Of a DNA stretch of 64,000 nt, positions 45,323-55,087 are shown piece after piece (the stretch's first letter is position 1; each line of letters starts with the position of its first letter). A program made the translations under genes and the position numbers. Below the pieces are notes generated by a model. The model made no database searches. It was not told the origin of the DNA and worked only from the letters and a program-made list of their open reading frames with translations. The DNA is from Cucumibacter marinus DSM 18995. GTDB taxonomy: Bacteria; Pseudomonadota; Alphaproteobacteria; Rhizobiales; Devosiaceae. The stretch covers positions 186,001 through 250,000 of the forward strand of contig NZ_AUCR01000001.1 in the NCBI RefSeq assembly GCF_000429865.1, written 5' to 3'.

Positions 45323-45349
45323 TGATTCTGCCTTTGAAAGGACCCTCTG

Positions 45350-46063
45350 ATGCTCACGCGAAAACAGCATGAATTGCTGATGTTCATCCATGAGCGCATG
45401 AAGGAAAGCGGTATTCCGCCGTCCTTTGACGAGATGAAGGATGCGCTGGACCTCAAATCGAAGTCCGGCATTCACCGGCTGATCACAGCGCTCGAGGAAC
45501 GCGGCTTCATCCGCAGGCTTCCCAATCGGGCCCGCGCGCTTGAGGTGATGCGTCTGCCGGACTCGATGAACCCGTCTCTCGGCGGCAAGCGGTCGAAGTT
45601 CGAACCGAGCGTCATCGAGGGGGATCGCGGCAAGCCCAAGGCTCCGCCTGCCCCGCCGCCTCCGCAATTTTCGAATGCGAGTACTGTTTCCATCCCGGTC
45701 ATGGGCCGGATTGCGGCTGGCGTACCGATCGAGGCGATCCAGACCCATTCCCATTCGATCAGCGTGCCCCCCGAAATGGTGTCCGGCGGGGAGCATTATG
45801 CGCTTGAGGTGCGCGGGGATTCGATGGTCGATGCCGGCATCTTCGATGGCGATACCGTGGTGGTGAAAAAGCAGGAAACCGCCGGCAATGGCGATATTGT
45901 CGTTGCGCTGGTCGACGATGAAGAGGCTACGCTCAAGCGCTTGCGCAAAAAGGGCAATTCGGTGGCCCTGGAAGCCGCGAACCCGGCCTATGAGACCCGG
46001 ATATTCGGTCCTGACCGCGTCAAGGTTCAGGGGCGTCTGGTGGGTCTCTTCCGCAAATACTGA
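45350..46063 (+). CDS. lexA: SOS regulator LexA
   Basis: The repressor of the SOS response, which cleaves itself when RecA is activated. The 237-residue protein has a winged helix-turn-helix at 1-65 ([36 protein letters not shown]), a proline-rich linker near 95-110, and a peptidase domain. The cleavage bond is the Ala-Gly in GRIAAGVP. The catalytic serine is in [10 protein letters not shown] and the lysine in EEATLKRL. It is somewhat longer than E. coli LexA (202), as is usual in alphaproteobacteria. Two SOS boxes at its promoter show autoregulation. Confidence 0.98.
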   Translation: MLTRKQHELLMFIHERMKESGIPPSFDEMKDALDLKSKSGIHRLITALEERGFIRRLPNRARALEVMRLPDSMNPSLGGKRSKFEPSVIEGDRGKPKAPPAPPPPQFSNASTVSIPVMGRIAAGVPIEAIQTHSHSISVPPEMVSGGEHYALEVRGDSMVDAGIFDGDTVVVKKQETAGNGDIVVALVDDEEATLKRLRKKGNSVALEAANPAYETRIFGPDRVKVQGRLVGLFRKY

Positions 46064-46108
46064 CGCCGGTTGCATCCCTGCGGTCCTGGTGCCTGACTTG
46101 CGACTTGA

Positions 46109-46151
46109 GCTTGGCTCGCAAGCGGCTTGGGCTTGGCTCGCAAGCGACTTG
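46109..46151. repeat. Two tandem 21-bp hairpin-forming repeats downstream of lexA
   Basis: Two copies of a 21-base unit with period 22 (46109-46129 and 46131-46151) differ at one base. Each contains GCTTG-GCTCG-CAAGC, a small hairpin, and the second overlaps CGCAAG-CGA-CTTGCG (46139-46153). They lie 46 bases past the lexA stop in the 245-base gap before dgoK and could end or stabilise the lexA message. Confidence 0.65.
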
Positions 46152-46308
46152 CGGGCGTTCGGCCGCCTCGCGCTTGCGGGCATTTCCAATAATGATATTG
46201 CCAGCGCCCCACCCTGCCCGCTAGAAGCAAGCCGCAGGCAGTAGGGGGATTTATGCCAGGTCATCTCGAGTGGACGGTGACGGATAGCCTTTTGCGCGAC
46301 CTCGTCGT

Positions 46309-47250
46309 ATGCGAGGGGTCGCAGGCAGCGTGACCCAAGCGATTTCATCTTTGGCCATCGACTGGGGCTCGTCCAATCGAAGGCTCTGGGGCCTTAATGA
46401 TGCCGGGAACATTGTCTGGCATGCCGCCGACAATGTTGGTGGCGCCGGGCTTTCCCCCGATCAGTTCGAACCTGCATTGATGGCGGCAATTGCCGATCTG
46501 GAACTCGGCATCGAGGTTCCCATCGTGATTTGCGGCATGGCGGGTTCCCGGCAGGGCTGGGTCGAGGCACCCTACCTTGAGGCGCCGACGGCTCTCTCAG
46601 AGCTTGCCAGACACACGGCAAGGGCCGCCGCTCATGAGCTCACACAGGCCGTTTTCCTCGTCCCGGGCATTGCCGACCGGCAGAACGGCCGGTTCGATGT
46701 GATGCGCGGGGAAGAAACCCAAGTGCTTGGTCTTTTGTCGGCTCAGCCGGGTTTTCGGGGCTCGATCTGTACGCCGGGCACCCACAGCAAGTGGATCGCG
46801 ATCGAGAACGACCTTCTTATCGGGTTTGCAACCGCAATGACCGGCGAGATGTTCTCCGTTTTAAACAGCCATTCCGTGCTGCGTCACTCGCTGCCGGTTC
46901 AGCAGGATGGCGTCGCTGACAGCTCAGCTTTTGACACCGGCGTTAACGAGGCACTGGGCAATCCCGACCAGCTTTTGACGAACCTGTTCCAGGTTCGCAC
47001 GCGGTCCCTGCTTGCGGACGCGTCACCGGATTGGTGCCGCGGTTATCTTTCGGGTCTGCTGATCGGCGCCGAAATTGCAGCTTGTGCGCCCAAGACAACC
47101 GCCGCGCCGGTCCCCGTCATCGCCGGCGAGGCCCTTGGCGGTCTTTACCGGCGCGCGCTCGAACTTGCCGGCCACAAAGCGCAGATCGTGTCGGGTGAAA
47201 GCGCCGTCCTTGCAGGTCTGAAGACCGTCATCTCATCCATCGCGCCCTAG
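46309..47250 (+). CDS. dgoK: 2-dehydro-3-deoxygalactonokinase
   Basis: Phosphorylates 2-keto-3-deoxygalactonate in the De Ley-Doudoroff route. The 313-residue protein has the family start LAIDWGSSNRRLWGL, GMAGSRQGWVEAPY, FLVPGIADR, the block MRGEETQVLG, TPGTHSKW (with the likely catalytic Asp-equivalent region) and SGLLIGAEI. Start choice is uncertain: an ATG at 46309 lacks a good ribosome-binding site, and a GTG at 46330 (seven residues shorter) is about equally good. It is 28 bases upstream of dgoA. Confidence 0.9.
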   Translation: MRGVAGSVTQAISSLAIDWGSSNRRLWGLNDAGNIVWHAADNVGGAGLSPDQFEPALMAAIADLELGIEVPIVICGMAGSRQGWVEAPYLEAPTALSELARHTARAAAHELTQAVFLVPGIADRQNGRFDVMRGEETQVLGLLSAQPGFRGSICTPGTHSKWIAIENDLLIGFATAMTGEMFSVLNSHSVLRHSLPVQQDGVADSSAFDTGVNEALGNPDQLLTNLFQVRTRSLLADASPDWCRGYLSGLLIGAEIAACAPKTTAAPVPVIAGEALGGLYRRALELAGHKAQIVSGESAVLAGLKTVISSIAP

Positions 47251-47278
47251 CGCGAAATCCAATCCTGGAGGGACAGAA

Positions 47279-47893
47279 ATGTCCGGCAACAGAGAAATAA
47301 TTGCCATTCTGCGTGGGGTTCGCCCCGAAGAGGTGCTCGATATCTGCGACGCATTGATCGAGGCCGGCATCACGCGCATCGAGGTCCCTCTTAATTCACC
47401 TGATCCACTTGAGAGCATCGGCAAGGCCGCGGCTGCTTTCTCCGGCAAGGCCGAGATCGGCGCCGGAACAGTCCTGACACCGGACGATGTCGATGCGGTG
47501 GCCGGTGCCGGAGGAACATTCATCGTTTCGCCCGATGCCAATCCGGCAGTGATTTCACACACGGCCGGCAAGGGTCTTGGGAGTTTTCCGGGCGTTTTGA
47601 CCCCGACCGAGGCTTTCAGCGCCATCCGCTCGGGCGCAACGGGGCTCAAACTGTTTCCCGCCAGCGTTCTGGGTCCGGACGGTATCAAGGCCATCAAGGC
47701 GGTATTGCCGCCTGAAATGCCGCTTTATGCAGTCGGGGGCGCCGGCGTGAACAACTTCGCCGAATATGCAGACGCCGGTTGTGTCGGTGTAGGACTTGGC
47801 ACCAGCATTTACGTGCCCGGCAAGAGTGCTGAAGCCGTGTCTTCGGACGCCCGCGCCATCGTGGCTGCTTTTGACGCCGCTTTTGCTCGATGA
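47279..47893 (+). CDS. dgoA: 2-dehydro-3-deoxy-6-phosphogalactonate aldolase
   Basis: Splits 2-keto-3-deoxy-6-phosphogalactonate to pyruvate and glyceraldehyde 3-phosphate. The 204-residue class I aldolase of the KDPG/KDPGal family has the general base Glu35 in RIEVPLNSP and the Schiff-base lysine Lys124 in GLKLFPAS. Others are IAILRGVRPEEV, IGAGTVLTPDDV and FIVSPDANPAVI. PLNSP rather than the Entner-Doudoroff TLRT-type segment and the adjacent dgoK favour the galactonate version. GGAGG is 8 bases upstream. It overlaps the lactonase start by 4 bases. Confidence 0.92.
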   Translation: MSGNREIIAILRGVRPEEVLDICDALIEAGITRIEVPLNSPDPLESIGKAAAAFSGKAEIGAGTVLTPDDVDAVAGAGGTFIVSPDANPAVISHTAGKGLGSFPGVLTPTEAFSAIRSGATGLKLFPASVLGPDGIKAIKAVLPPEMPLYAVGGAGVNNFAEYADAGCVGVGLGTSIYVPGKSAEAVSSDARAIVAAFDAAFAR

Positions 47894-48750
47894 TCATTGA
47901 TGCCCGGCTTGCGATTGCGGCCCAAAACCAACTTGGCGAGGGACCCATCTGGCATCCCGGACGCAATCAGCTCCTGTGGGTCGATATCAACGCCTGCCAG
48001 CTGTTCATCGCCGAGATTACGGACGACGACGGCCACGTGGTCGGGATGCACCAGTTCGAGGACAGTTGTTCGGCAATAGCGCTGGTCGACGAGTCCCGGG
48101 TGGTGGTTGCCATTGGAACATCACTGTTCCTCGTTTCCATCGGCACCGGTGCGAGCGAACACCTGATCGATCTGGATGCCGATGCGGTCCGTCTGCGCAG
48201 CAATGATGGACGCGTGGACCGAAAAGGCGGCTTCTGGATCAGCACGATGGGCCGGCAGGCAGAAATCGGCGCCGGTGCCGTTTACCGATACCACCGGGGA
48301 CGCCTGTCGAAACTGTTCGACGGCTTGACGATCCCCAATTCGATCTGCTTTTCGCCCGACGGTTCCACGGCCTATCTATGCGACGGTGGCACCGGCGAGA
48401 TGATGAAGTGCCCACTTGATGCGGCAACAGGTCTGCCGTCTGGCTCGCTCACAACCTTCCACTCAGTCGAGAAGCCCGAAGAGCCTGATGGTAGTGTTGT
48501 CGATGCCCAAGGGTGCCTCTGGAATGCGCGCTGGGCCGGCGGTCGCGTGGTCCGGCTTTCGCCGCAGGGCGAAATCATAGAGGAGATCAGGATTCCGGCA
48601 CTGCGGCCGACCTGTCCCGCTTTTGTTGGCGGCAAGATGGACAAGCTGGCCATCACAACCGCCAATATGGCGGCGGATGACCAGGGCGGCGGTCTCTATC
48701 TGGCTTCTCTCGCCGTTGAAGGCATTGCCGAGTCGTATCTCGACCTCTGA
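47890..48750 (+). CDS. SMP-30/gluconolactonase family sugar lactonase
   Basis: A 286-residue six-bladed beta-propeller lactonase. The metal ligands of the family are visible: Glu in LGEGPIWHPGRNQLLWVDI, Asn in PNSICFSPDG, and Asp in EEPDGSVVDAQGCLWNARW; NDGRVDRKGGFW is the usual second-blade segment. It should hydrolyse a galactonolactone, given its ATGA overlap with dgoA and the upstream dgoK. No galactose dehydrogenase or galactonate dehydratase is in the window, so the pathway must be completed elsewhere. It converges on comEC with 8 bases between stops. Confidence 0.9.
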   Translation: MIIDARLAIAAQNQLGEGPIWHPGRNQLLWVDINACQLFIAEITDDDGHVVGMHQFEDSCSAIALVDESRVVVAIGTSLFLVSIGTGASEHLIDLDADAVRLRSNDGRVDRKGGFWISTMGRQAEIGAGAVYRYHRGRLSKLFDGLTIPNSICFSPDGSTAYLCDGGTGEMMKCPLDAATGLPSGSLTTFHSVEKPEEPDGSVVDAQGCLWNARWAGGRVVRLSPQGEIIEEIRIPALRPTCPAFVGGKMDKLAITTANMAADDQGGGLYLASLAVEGIAESYLDL

Positions 48751-48758
48751 GGCGACCT

Positions 48759-50858
48759 CTACCGCCACGGTCTGCCGGTATCGGGCATTCCAACCTCGAG
48801 AACAGGCGCCTCCCACGCGCCGGAAATCACATGCACGCCGTACCGGTCGAGATCCGCACCGGTGATCACCCATTTCGCCGCACAGGTTGGCGGGGCCCCG
48901 CGACGCGCGATCAGAATGCCGGCTTCGAAGCACTCTTCGGCAGCGGCAGCGTAATCCTCTGCGATCCCCAGAACCTGTGTCTGAAGCGACACCGCACAAC
49001 CCATGTCGTCGCATTGGCCTATAGCGGGGAGATCGCCGAGCGGTATTCCATAGCGGTCAGACCATGCCCGAACGGTGAAACTCGAGCGGTTGGACCCGAC
49101 AAGACGCATGCCGTCCTCGTACCGTACGGCAACCGCCTTGGTCGAATCCGAGACGATCAGCAACGCTTCGGGCTTCGGCCCCAGGGTAACAAAGGCTGCG
49201 AGCGCCAGCACCGGCCCGACAAACCTGAGCGGGTGGCGCAGAAAGGCGAACCAGGCCAGGCCAATACCGACTAGCGCCAGCGTGCCCGAACCATAGACGG
49301 GTGATCGCGTAAAGGCGCCGCTATGGGCCGAAACCCAATAGGCAATCGCCAGGACCCGCTCAATGCCCCAACCCATGGCGGCGAGTGGCACGCCTTCCCC
49401 GCCGAAAGGCATCAGCAAGACCGCCATAAAACCGGCGGGCAGGATCAACATCCCGACCAGCGGCACAGCAAGAAGATTGCCGACCACACCAAGGGGTGCG
49501 AACTGCTGAAAGTGGTAGGCCGCGAATGGCGCAGTCGCGATACCCGCGACCAGGCTCGTGAACACCAGCCCACCGACATAGCGCCAGGCCGGATGGGTCA
49601 CCGCGTCGGCTGGCCGCCGGTCACGCAGCGCCTCATAACACCCGACGAGGCCGACAACCGCGGCGAATGAAAGTTGAAAGCCCGGCCGGAAGCTATCCAT
49701 GGGCGACATGGCGATCACGATCAGGGCAGCGATCGAGACATTTCGCATGGTCAGCGCCCGCCGGCCAAGCATCACGGCCAGAAACACCAGGGTCAGCATG
49801 ATCGTGGCCCGGATGGTCGCAATGCTTCCCGCCGAAATCATCAAGTAGAAAAAGGTGACGAATATCGCCGTGCCCGCGGCGACGGCCTTGATCGGCCAAT
49901 GAAATGAAAGCGGAGAGAGGGCGAGCAACAGCCGCAGGCTTACGAAAACACCACCGGCAACGAGCGTCAGGTGCAATCCGGATATGGCAATGACATGGGC
50001 CAGCCCTGCCTTGGCCAAAGCGTCGCGATCTTCATCGGAAACAGCGCCCTGATCGCCGATGATCAGTGCTTTCGCGATGGCCGCTCCGCTGCCCGTAAGG
50101 TGAAACTCAATGCGCTGCTTGATGGTGGTTCTAAGCGCGTCGAAGGCCGTTCTGATCCCCTGCCCGCGGGCCAGAACCTCCGGCGGATCGAGGGCGGAGG
50201 CGTAGGCACCGATCCCGTCGAAATATCCGTGCAGCTGGGCGTCATAGGCGCCGGGGGCCACAGGCCCGGGGACAGGAAAGTAGCGCAGCCGAATGCGAAC
50301 GAAGCTGCCCACGGTCACCGGGTCGGCGCCGGCAACCGTTACGCGCAGCTTGCGGACGCCGTCCAGCCTTCCGTCGGTGTCGTCGGATTTCCGGTTGAGA
50401 AACAGGACCTGGCGATCGGAGCTGCTCCAGGCCGTATCGGCGACAATCCCTTCCACCACTGCGACGCCTGGATAGGTCACCATATGGGTTCCCCACACCG
50501 CGGCGGAGATCGCCGGCCAGGCAAATCCGACGAGCATGCAAGTCAACAATGCGGCTGCCCGAACGCCGGCATATCGGTGCCGGGCCAACCAGACGAGCAA
50601 CAGGCCAGCAACCACCGTTGCCGCTGCCGCGAAGGAGTTCGGCTCCGCGGGAACGGCACGATACAGCGCGATCCCGGCGAGAACCGCGAAGGGTGCAAGG
50701 ACAATGGCGCGCCGATGGTCTACGGCGTCAGTGATCGCAGCTCGCAAGGACACCCTGCGCAAGCGTTCCGGCGCCCGCCGGCTATTCGGCCAGACAGGTG
50801 GACCAAATCCTCTCCCAGACGCCTGTTTCCCCCTGGGCGGGGCCGCCGCCTCCGGCAT
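48759..50858 (-). CDS. comEC: ComEC/Rec2 family DNA uptake or membrane channel protein
   Basis: A 699-residue polytopic membrane protein. The N-terminal part has two helices and a DUF4131-type OB region (about 60-200). The competence domain has the signature [25 protein letters not shown] and continues through many helices to about residue 530. The C-terminal 170 residues are soluble, but the metallo-beta-lactamase motif HxHxDH is absent, so nuclease activity is unlikely here. The ATG at 50858 has GAGG 5 bases upstream. It is divergent from gltX with 76 bases between starts. The lexA-comEC-gltX order is conserved in rhizobia, interrupted here by the dgo genes. Confidence 0.9.
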   Translation of the reverse strand: MPEAAAPPRGKQASGRGFGPPVWPNSRRAPERLRRVSLRAAITDAVDHRRAIVLAPFAVLAGIALYRAVPAEPNSFAAAATVVAGLLLVWLARHRYAGVRAAALLTCMLVGFAWPAISAAVWGTHMVTYPGVAVVEGIVADTAWSSSDRQVLFLNRKSDDTDGRLDGVRKLRVTVAGADPVTVGSFVRIRLRYFPVPGPVAPGAYDAQLHGYFDGIGAYASALDPPEVLARGQGIRTAFDALRTTIKQRIEFHLTGSGAAIAKALIIGDQGAVSDEDRDALAKAGLAHVIAISGLHLTLVAGGVFVSLRLLLALSPLSFHWPIKAVAAGTAIFVTFFYLMISAGSIATIRATIMLTLVFLAVMLGRRALTMRNVSIAALIVIAMSPMDSFRPGFQLSFAAVVGLVGCYEALRDRRPADAVTHPAWRYVGGLVFTSLVAGIATAPFAAYHFQQFAPLGVVGNLLAVPLVGMLILPAGFMAVLLMPFGGEGVPLAAMGWGIERVLAIAYWVSAHSGAFTRSPVYGSGTLALVGIGLAWFAFLRHPLRFVGPVLALAAFVTLGPKPEALLIVSDSTKAVAVRYEDGMRLVGSNRSSFTVRAWSDRYGIPLGDLPAIGQCDDMGCAVSLQTQVLGIAEDYAAAAEECFEAGILIARRGAPPTCAAKWVITGADLDRYGVHVISGAWEAPVLEVGMPDTGRPWR

Positions 50859-50934
50859 GCCAGCCTCACCTTGCGCATTCCCGGCTCTATGGTACACACG
50901 GCGCAGATTTTCTCCAGCAAGAGCCCCAGTTTCG

Positions 50935-52350
50935 ATGACGTCATCCGTTGTGACCCGTTTCGCCCCCTCGCCCACCGGCATGCTGCATATCGGCGGCGCG
51001 CGCACCGCGCTGTTCAACTGGGCGTTCGCCAAGGCCAATGGCGGCAAGATGCTGCTCCGTATTGAGGATACCGACCGCGCCCGCTCAACCGATGAATCCG
51101 TTGCCGCAATCCTCGATGGGTTGAGCTGGCTCGGCATCGAGTGGGATGGCGACCCGATCTCCCAGTTCGCCCGCGTCGCGCGCCACAAGGAAGTCGCCGA
51201 ACAGCTTCTGGCGGAAGGCAAAGCCTATCGCTGCTATTGCTCGCAAGACGAACTCGCCGAGATGCGTGAAAAGGCGCGCGCCGAGGGCCGCCCGCCCCGT
51301 TATGACGGGACCTGGCGCGACCGCGACCCGTCCGAGGCGCCCGAAGGCGTCAATCCCGTCGTACGCATCAAGGCGCCACGCGAGGGACAAATCGTGGTGC
51401 GCGATCATGTGCAGGGTGACGTGACCTTCGCTGCCGAGAACCTCGATGATTTCATCATCATGCGGTCCGACGGCACCCCCACCTATATGCACGCTGTTGT
51501 CGTGGACGATCACGATATGGGCGTGACCCACATCATTCGTGGCGACGACCACCTGACGAATGCGGCTCGCCAGCAGGTCATTTTCGAGGCGATGGGCTGG
51601 CCCGTGCCGGAGATGTCGCACATACCGCTCATTCACGGCCCGGATGGCGCCAAGCTTTCCAAGCGCCACGGTGCGCTGGGGGCGGCTTCCTATCGCGCGA
51701 TGGGCTATTTGCCCGACGCGCTGTGCAACTATCTCGCACGGCTCGGCTGGGCGCATGGGGACGACGAGATTTTCTCGCGCGACCAGCTGGTCGAATGGTT
51801 TTCGCTTGATGGGTTGAACAAGGCTGCAGCGCGGTTCGATTTCAAGAAACTCGAAAACCTCAACGCACACTACATCCGCACGTCGACGCCCGACGCACTA
51901 TATGCCGCGATGGTGCCGCTTGCCGAAGAGCTGGAACGACCGGACGACAAGGCGGGCCTTGAGGCTCACCGCGACACGGTTCTTGCTGCCCTGCCTGAAC
52001 TGCAGCCGCGCGCGAAAACCGTTGTTGAGCTGATTGACGGCGCCCAGTTCATTTATCAGCCGCGCCCGCTGCCGCTCGATGAGAAGGCCGCCGGGCTTCT
52101 GGACGATGATGCGCGAGCGCTGATCGGGCGGCTTGCAAGTGAACTGACCGCATTGTCTGCGTGGGACCACGACACGATCGACGCGGCCGTCCGCAGTTTT
52201 GCCGAGGCGGAAGATCTCAAGCTTGGCAAGGTCGCCCAGCCTCTTCGCGCCGCGCTCACCGGCAAGGCAGTCTCGCCCGGCATTTTCGACGTCATGCTGC
52301 TGATCGGACAGGAAGAAACTCTGGCCCGGCTTGGCGATATCGCTGTCTAG
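50935..52350 (+). CDS. gltX: Glutamyl-tRNA synthetase
   Basis: Charges tRNA-Glu, and often tRNA-Gln for later amidation in alphaproteobacteria. The 471-residue protein has the class I HIGH motif in [21 protein letters not shown]-type context (HIGG), the zinc-region-like [18 protein letters not shown], and the KMSKS-equivalent KLSKRHG. The anticodon-binding domain is helical (about 330-471). The ATG at 50935 gives the family start [15 protein letters not shown]; longer in-frame sequence upstream lies in the comEC leader and is not coding. It is followed by gltA. Confidence 0.97.
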   Translation: MTSSVVTRFAPSPTGMLHIGGARTALFNWAFAKANGGKMLLRIEDTDRARSTDESVAAILDGLSWLGIEWDGDPISQFARVARHKEVAEQLLAEGKAYRCYCSQDELAEMREKARAEGRPPRYDGTWRDRDPSEAPEGVNPVVRIKAPREGQIVVRDHVQGDVTFAAENLDDFIIMRSDGTPTYMHAVVVDDHDMGVTHIIRGDDHLTNAARQQVIFEAMGWPVPEMSHIPLIHGPDGAKLSKRHGALGAASYRAMGYLPDALCNYLARLGWAHGDDEIFSRDQLVEWFSLDGLNKAAARFDFKKLENLNAHYIRTSTPDALYAAMVPLAEELERPDDKAGLEAHRDTVLAALPELQPRAKTVVELIDGAQFIYQPRPLPLDEKAAGLLDDDARALIGRLASELTALSAWDHDTIDAAVRSFAEAEDLKLGKVAQPLRAALTGKAVSPGIFDVMLLIGQEETLARLGDIAV

Positions 52351-52388
52351 CGCAAAGCCCCGGCACCAGTCGGGCGCGGCCCTGTGCC

Positions 52389-52406
52389 ACGGCCGAAGCG
52401 GGCCGT
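52389..52406 (+). other. Hairpin between gltX and gltA
   Basis: ACGGCC and GGCCGT close a 6-base loop 38 bases after the gltX stop, in a 212-base gap. No T-run follows. The gap should also hold the gltA promoter, which I cannot place with confidence. Confidence 0.35.
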
Positions 52407-52562
52407 AAGAGGCGCAATTCTATTGCAGAATGAGGCCAAATCCGGTACCCACTCACCAGCCCGGCGACACTGCCGCCAGGCTCGGCGCGGCATGCTGCGT
52501 TGCCACCTTGGCTAGCCGTTCGTCCAGCCATCTCAATCGCAACATCCGGAGGGAGGCCACCC

Positions 52563-53852
52563 ATGACCGAAAAGAACGCCAAGCTCGTTATTGGCGACAA
52601 AACATACGAATTTCCGATCATATCGGGGTCGGTTGGCCCGGATGTTATCGACATCCGCACGCTCTACAAGCAGACGGGTCTGTTCACCTTCGATCCAGGC
52701 TATACCTCGACCGGATCGACTGAATCCCAGATCACCTATATCGATGGCGATGAAGGCACCCTGCTCTATCGTGGCTATCCCATCGAGCAGCTTGCCGAAA
52801 AGAGCAATTTCGTTGAGGTGGCCTATCTGCTGCTCAATGGCGAACTGCCGACCGCAGCGGAGTATGACAAGTTCTCCGAGACCGTCATCCGGCACACCAT
52901 GCTTCACGAACAGATCGTGAAGTTCTACACCGGCTTCCGCCGCGACGCCCATCCGATGGCCATCACCTGCGGCGCTGTTGGTGCCATGTCGGCCTTCTAT
53001 CACGACAGCACCGACATCACGGACGAAAAGCAGCGCGAGATCGCCACCATCCGGCTGATCGCCAAGATGCCGACCATTGTCGCCTGGGCCTATAAATACT
53101 CGATCGGTCAGCCCTTCGTGTATCCGCGGAACGATCTCGATTTCGCATCCAATTTCCTGCGCATGTGCTTCGCCGTTCCGGCGGAAGAGTACGAGGTGTC
53201 CCCGACCCTCGCGCGCGCCATGGACCGCATCTTCACCCTGCACGCGGATCACGAGCAGAACGCCTCGACCTCGACGGTCCGGCTTGCCGGGTCTTCGCAT
53301 GCCAATCCGTTCGCCTGTATCGCAGCAGGTGTCGCTTCGCTTTGGGGCCCCGCTCACGGCGGCGCCAATGAAGCAGCGCTGATGATGCTGCGCGAAATCG
53401 GAACGCCGGATCGCATTCCCGAATATGTTGCCCGCGCCAAGGACAAGTCGGATCCGTTCCGCCTGATGGGCTTTGGCCACCGCGTCTACAAGAACTACGA
53501 TCCGCGCGCCAAGGTGATGCAGGAAACCGCACGCGAAGTGCTGGCGGAGCTCGGCGTCGAAAACAACCCGACCCTGCAGGTCGCCCAGCAACTCGAAAAG
53601 ATTGCCCTTGAGGATGAGTATTTCGTCGAGAAAAAGCTCTATCCGAATGTCGACTTCTATTCGGGTATCATCCTCGATGCGATCGGCTTCCCGACCTCCA
53701 TGTTCACCGCGATCTTCGCCTTGGCCCGCACCGTGGGCTGGGTCTCGCAGTGGAAGGAGATGATCGAGGATCCGACCCAGAAGATCGGTCGCCCGCGTCA
53801 GCTCTATACCGGCTCGGACAGCCGCGACTATACCGATATCGGCACACGCTAG
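52563..53852 (+). CDS. gltA: Citrate synthase
   Basis: Condenses acetyl-CoA and oxaloacetate in the TCA cycle. The 429-residue type II (hexameric-type) enzyme has [23 protein letters not shown] near the start split by the substrate loop, the catalytic His in [12 protein letters not shown], the [15 protein letters not shown] block, and the C-terminal aspartate region ([16 protein letters not shown]). GGAGG lies upstream of the ATG at 52563. It supplies the entry step for the acetyl-CoA that PDH makes at the other end of the window. A palindromic repeat starts at its stop codon. Confidence 0.97.
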   Translation: MTEKNAKLVIGDKTYEFPIISGSVGPDVIDIRTLYKQTGLFTFDPGYTSTGSTESQITYIDGDEGTLLYRGYPIEQLAEKSNFVEVAYLLLNGELPTAAEYDKFSETVIRHTMLHEQIVKFYTGFRRDAHPMAITCGAVGAMSAFYHDSTDITDEKQREIATIRLIAKMPTIVAWAYKYSIGQPFVYPRNDLDFASNFLRMCFAVPAEEYEVSPTLARAMDRIFTLHADHEQNASTSTVRLAGSSHANPFACIAAGVASLWGPAHGGANEAALMMLREIGTPDRIPEYVARAKDKSDPFRLMGFGHRVYKNYDPRAKVMQETAREVLAELGVENNPTLQVAQQLEKIALEDEYFVEKKLYPNVDFYSGIILDAIGFPTSMFTAIFALARTVGWVSQWKEMIEDPTQKIGRPRQLYTGSDSRDYTDIGTR

Positions 53853-53853
53853 A

Positions 53854-53897
53854 GCGTTTCCAGGTGAATTGGATACCGGTTCACCGTTCGGAAACGC
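53854..53897. repeat. Palindromic intergenic repeat between gltA and lpxB
   Basis: Outer arms GCGTTTCC (53854-53861) and GGAAACGC (53890-53897), inner arms GGTGAA (53863-53868) and TTCACC (53880-53885), and an 11-base loop. The element begins at the gltA stop codon and lies between converging genes. Palindromes with GAGCGTTTCC ends are, as I recall, dispersed in rhizobial genomes. Here it may serve as a two-way terminator. Confidence 0.75.
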
Positions 53898-53950
53898 GAA
53901 GAGCCAAGCGCTTAGATCCGTTCAGCGATTCCAACTGACGCAGTACGGGT

Positions 53951-55087
53951 CTAGGCGGGCCGATCGCCGGCGGCGAGATCGCGGATAATCCGCGCGCCGC
54001 TGATCAGAGGCGCTTCCGGCGTCCCCTGCATCATCAGGTTGTTGAGCCTTTCGAACGCCCGCCGCTGATCCCGGCGGGCGCTTTCGTTGGCGAGCAGATC
54101 CGCCACAACGGCAGCCCAGCGTGCAGGCTGCGGGGTCTCCGCCAGCACTTCGGGAATGGCGGGCTCACCCAGGATGATATTGGGCAGGGACAGGTGATCG
54201 GGCCGATACTGGAAGTACTTCCGTTTCTGCCAGAAATCGGCCAGATAGACGCCGACTGTTGGCGTGCCGGAGAGCGCCAGTTCGAGGGTGGCCGTTCCCA
54301 TCACGCAAAGCGCAACCTCCGCCTCCGCCATGGCCCGGGCGACAGCGTCACCTCCGACCGCGATTTCTGCATCCACCGAAAAGGCCCGGCAGGCGCGAGA
54401 AACGGTGTCCGCCAGATGTGGCAAGGTCCCGACTGAAAAACTGGCACCCGGCCGTGCCGTGCGGATGGCCGCCGTTGCCGTCAGCATATGCCCGAGGTGC
54501 CGCCGCACCTCGCCTGTCCGCGATCCGGGCAAAAGCAGCACACGATCAGGAATGCGGTCGACATCGGCAATCGACCGGTCAAGCGCAGGGTGCCCGATGT
54601 AACTCGTCGGAGGACCGCCCAGCCGGGCCATAACTTGTGGCTCAAAGGGCAGGACAGCCAGAACATGGCTGTAGATGCCTTTCATTGCGGGCGCCCTCTC
54701 TGGTCGCCATGCCCATACTGAAGGAGCGACGCACAGGACGATGGGCAGGTCTGGCATTCGTTGCCGGACAGCCTTGGCTACACGCCAGGAGAACTCCTGG
54801 GAATCGATGAGAACCAGCACGTCGGGTTGCCATTCACACACTGCATCGATGGTCTGGCGCAGTCGGCTCAGCAATCGCGGCAAGCGAAGCAGCACGTCGG
54901 TCAGCCCCATCACCGAGAGTTCGTCCATGCCGAACAGGGACTGCAGGCCCTCTGCAGCCAGTGCTGGGCCACCAACACCAGCGGCGGTTACGGGCCCGGA
55001 CCTTTTGAGATCAGCCAGAATGCCGGCACCGATCCGGTCACCGGACGTTTCTCCGGCCACAACAAAGACGTTGAGGGGGTCACTCAT
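53951..55087 (-). CDS. lpxB: Lipid-A-disaccharide synthase
   Basis: Joins UDP-2,3-diacylglucosamine and lipid X. The 378-residue GT19 protein has VFVVAGETSGDRIGAGILADL at the start, then GVGGPALAAEG, LSVMGLTDVLLRLP, VLVLIDSQEFSWRVAKAVR, CVAPSVWAWRPERA and LPFEPQVMARLGG. The second half has LLPGSRTGEVRRHLG and the C-terminal GTPTVGVYLADFW. It is the last gene of the envelope operon and overlaps lpxI by 8 bases. It converges on gltA across the palindromic repeat. Confidence 0.96.
   Translation of the reverse strand: MSDPLNVFVVAGETSGDRIGAGILADLKRSGPVTAAGVGGPALAAEGLQSLFGMDELSVMGLTDVLLRLPRLLSRLRQTIDAVCEWQPDVLVLIDSQEFSWRVAKAVRQRMPDLPIVLCVAPSVWAWRPERAPAMKGIYSHVLAVLPFEPQVMARLGGPPTSYIGHPALDRSIADVDRIPDRVLLLPGSRTGEVRRHLGHMLTATAAIRTARPGASFSVGTLPHLADTVSRACRAFSVDAEIAVGGDAVARAMAEAEVALCVMGTATLELALSGTPTVGVYLADFWQKRKYFQYRPDHLSLPNIILGEPAIPEVLAETPQPARWAAVVADLLANESARRDQRRAFERLNNLMMQGTPEAPLISGARIIRDLAAGDRPA

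Noticed and set aside
22666-45349. A classical genomic island or integrative element
   Set aside because: No integrase, transposase, relaxase, tRNA border or attachment repeat was found, and base usage looks like that of the neighbours by eye.
46109-46153. A CRISPR array
   Set aside because: There are only two units with a one-base gap, each self-complementary; there are no spacers and no cas genes.
50536-50934. An N-terminal extension of GltX by 133 codons
   Set aside because: It would run through the comEC coding region on the other strand; conserved GltX sequence begins only at 50935.
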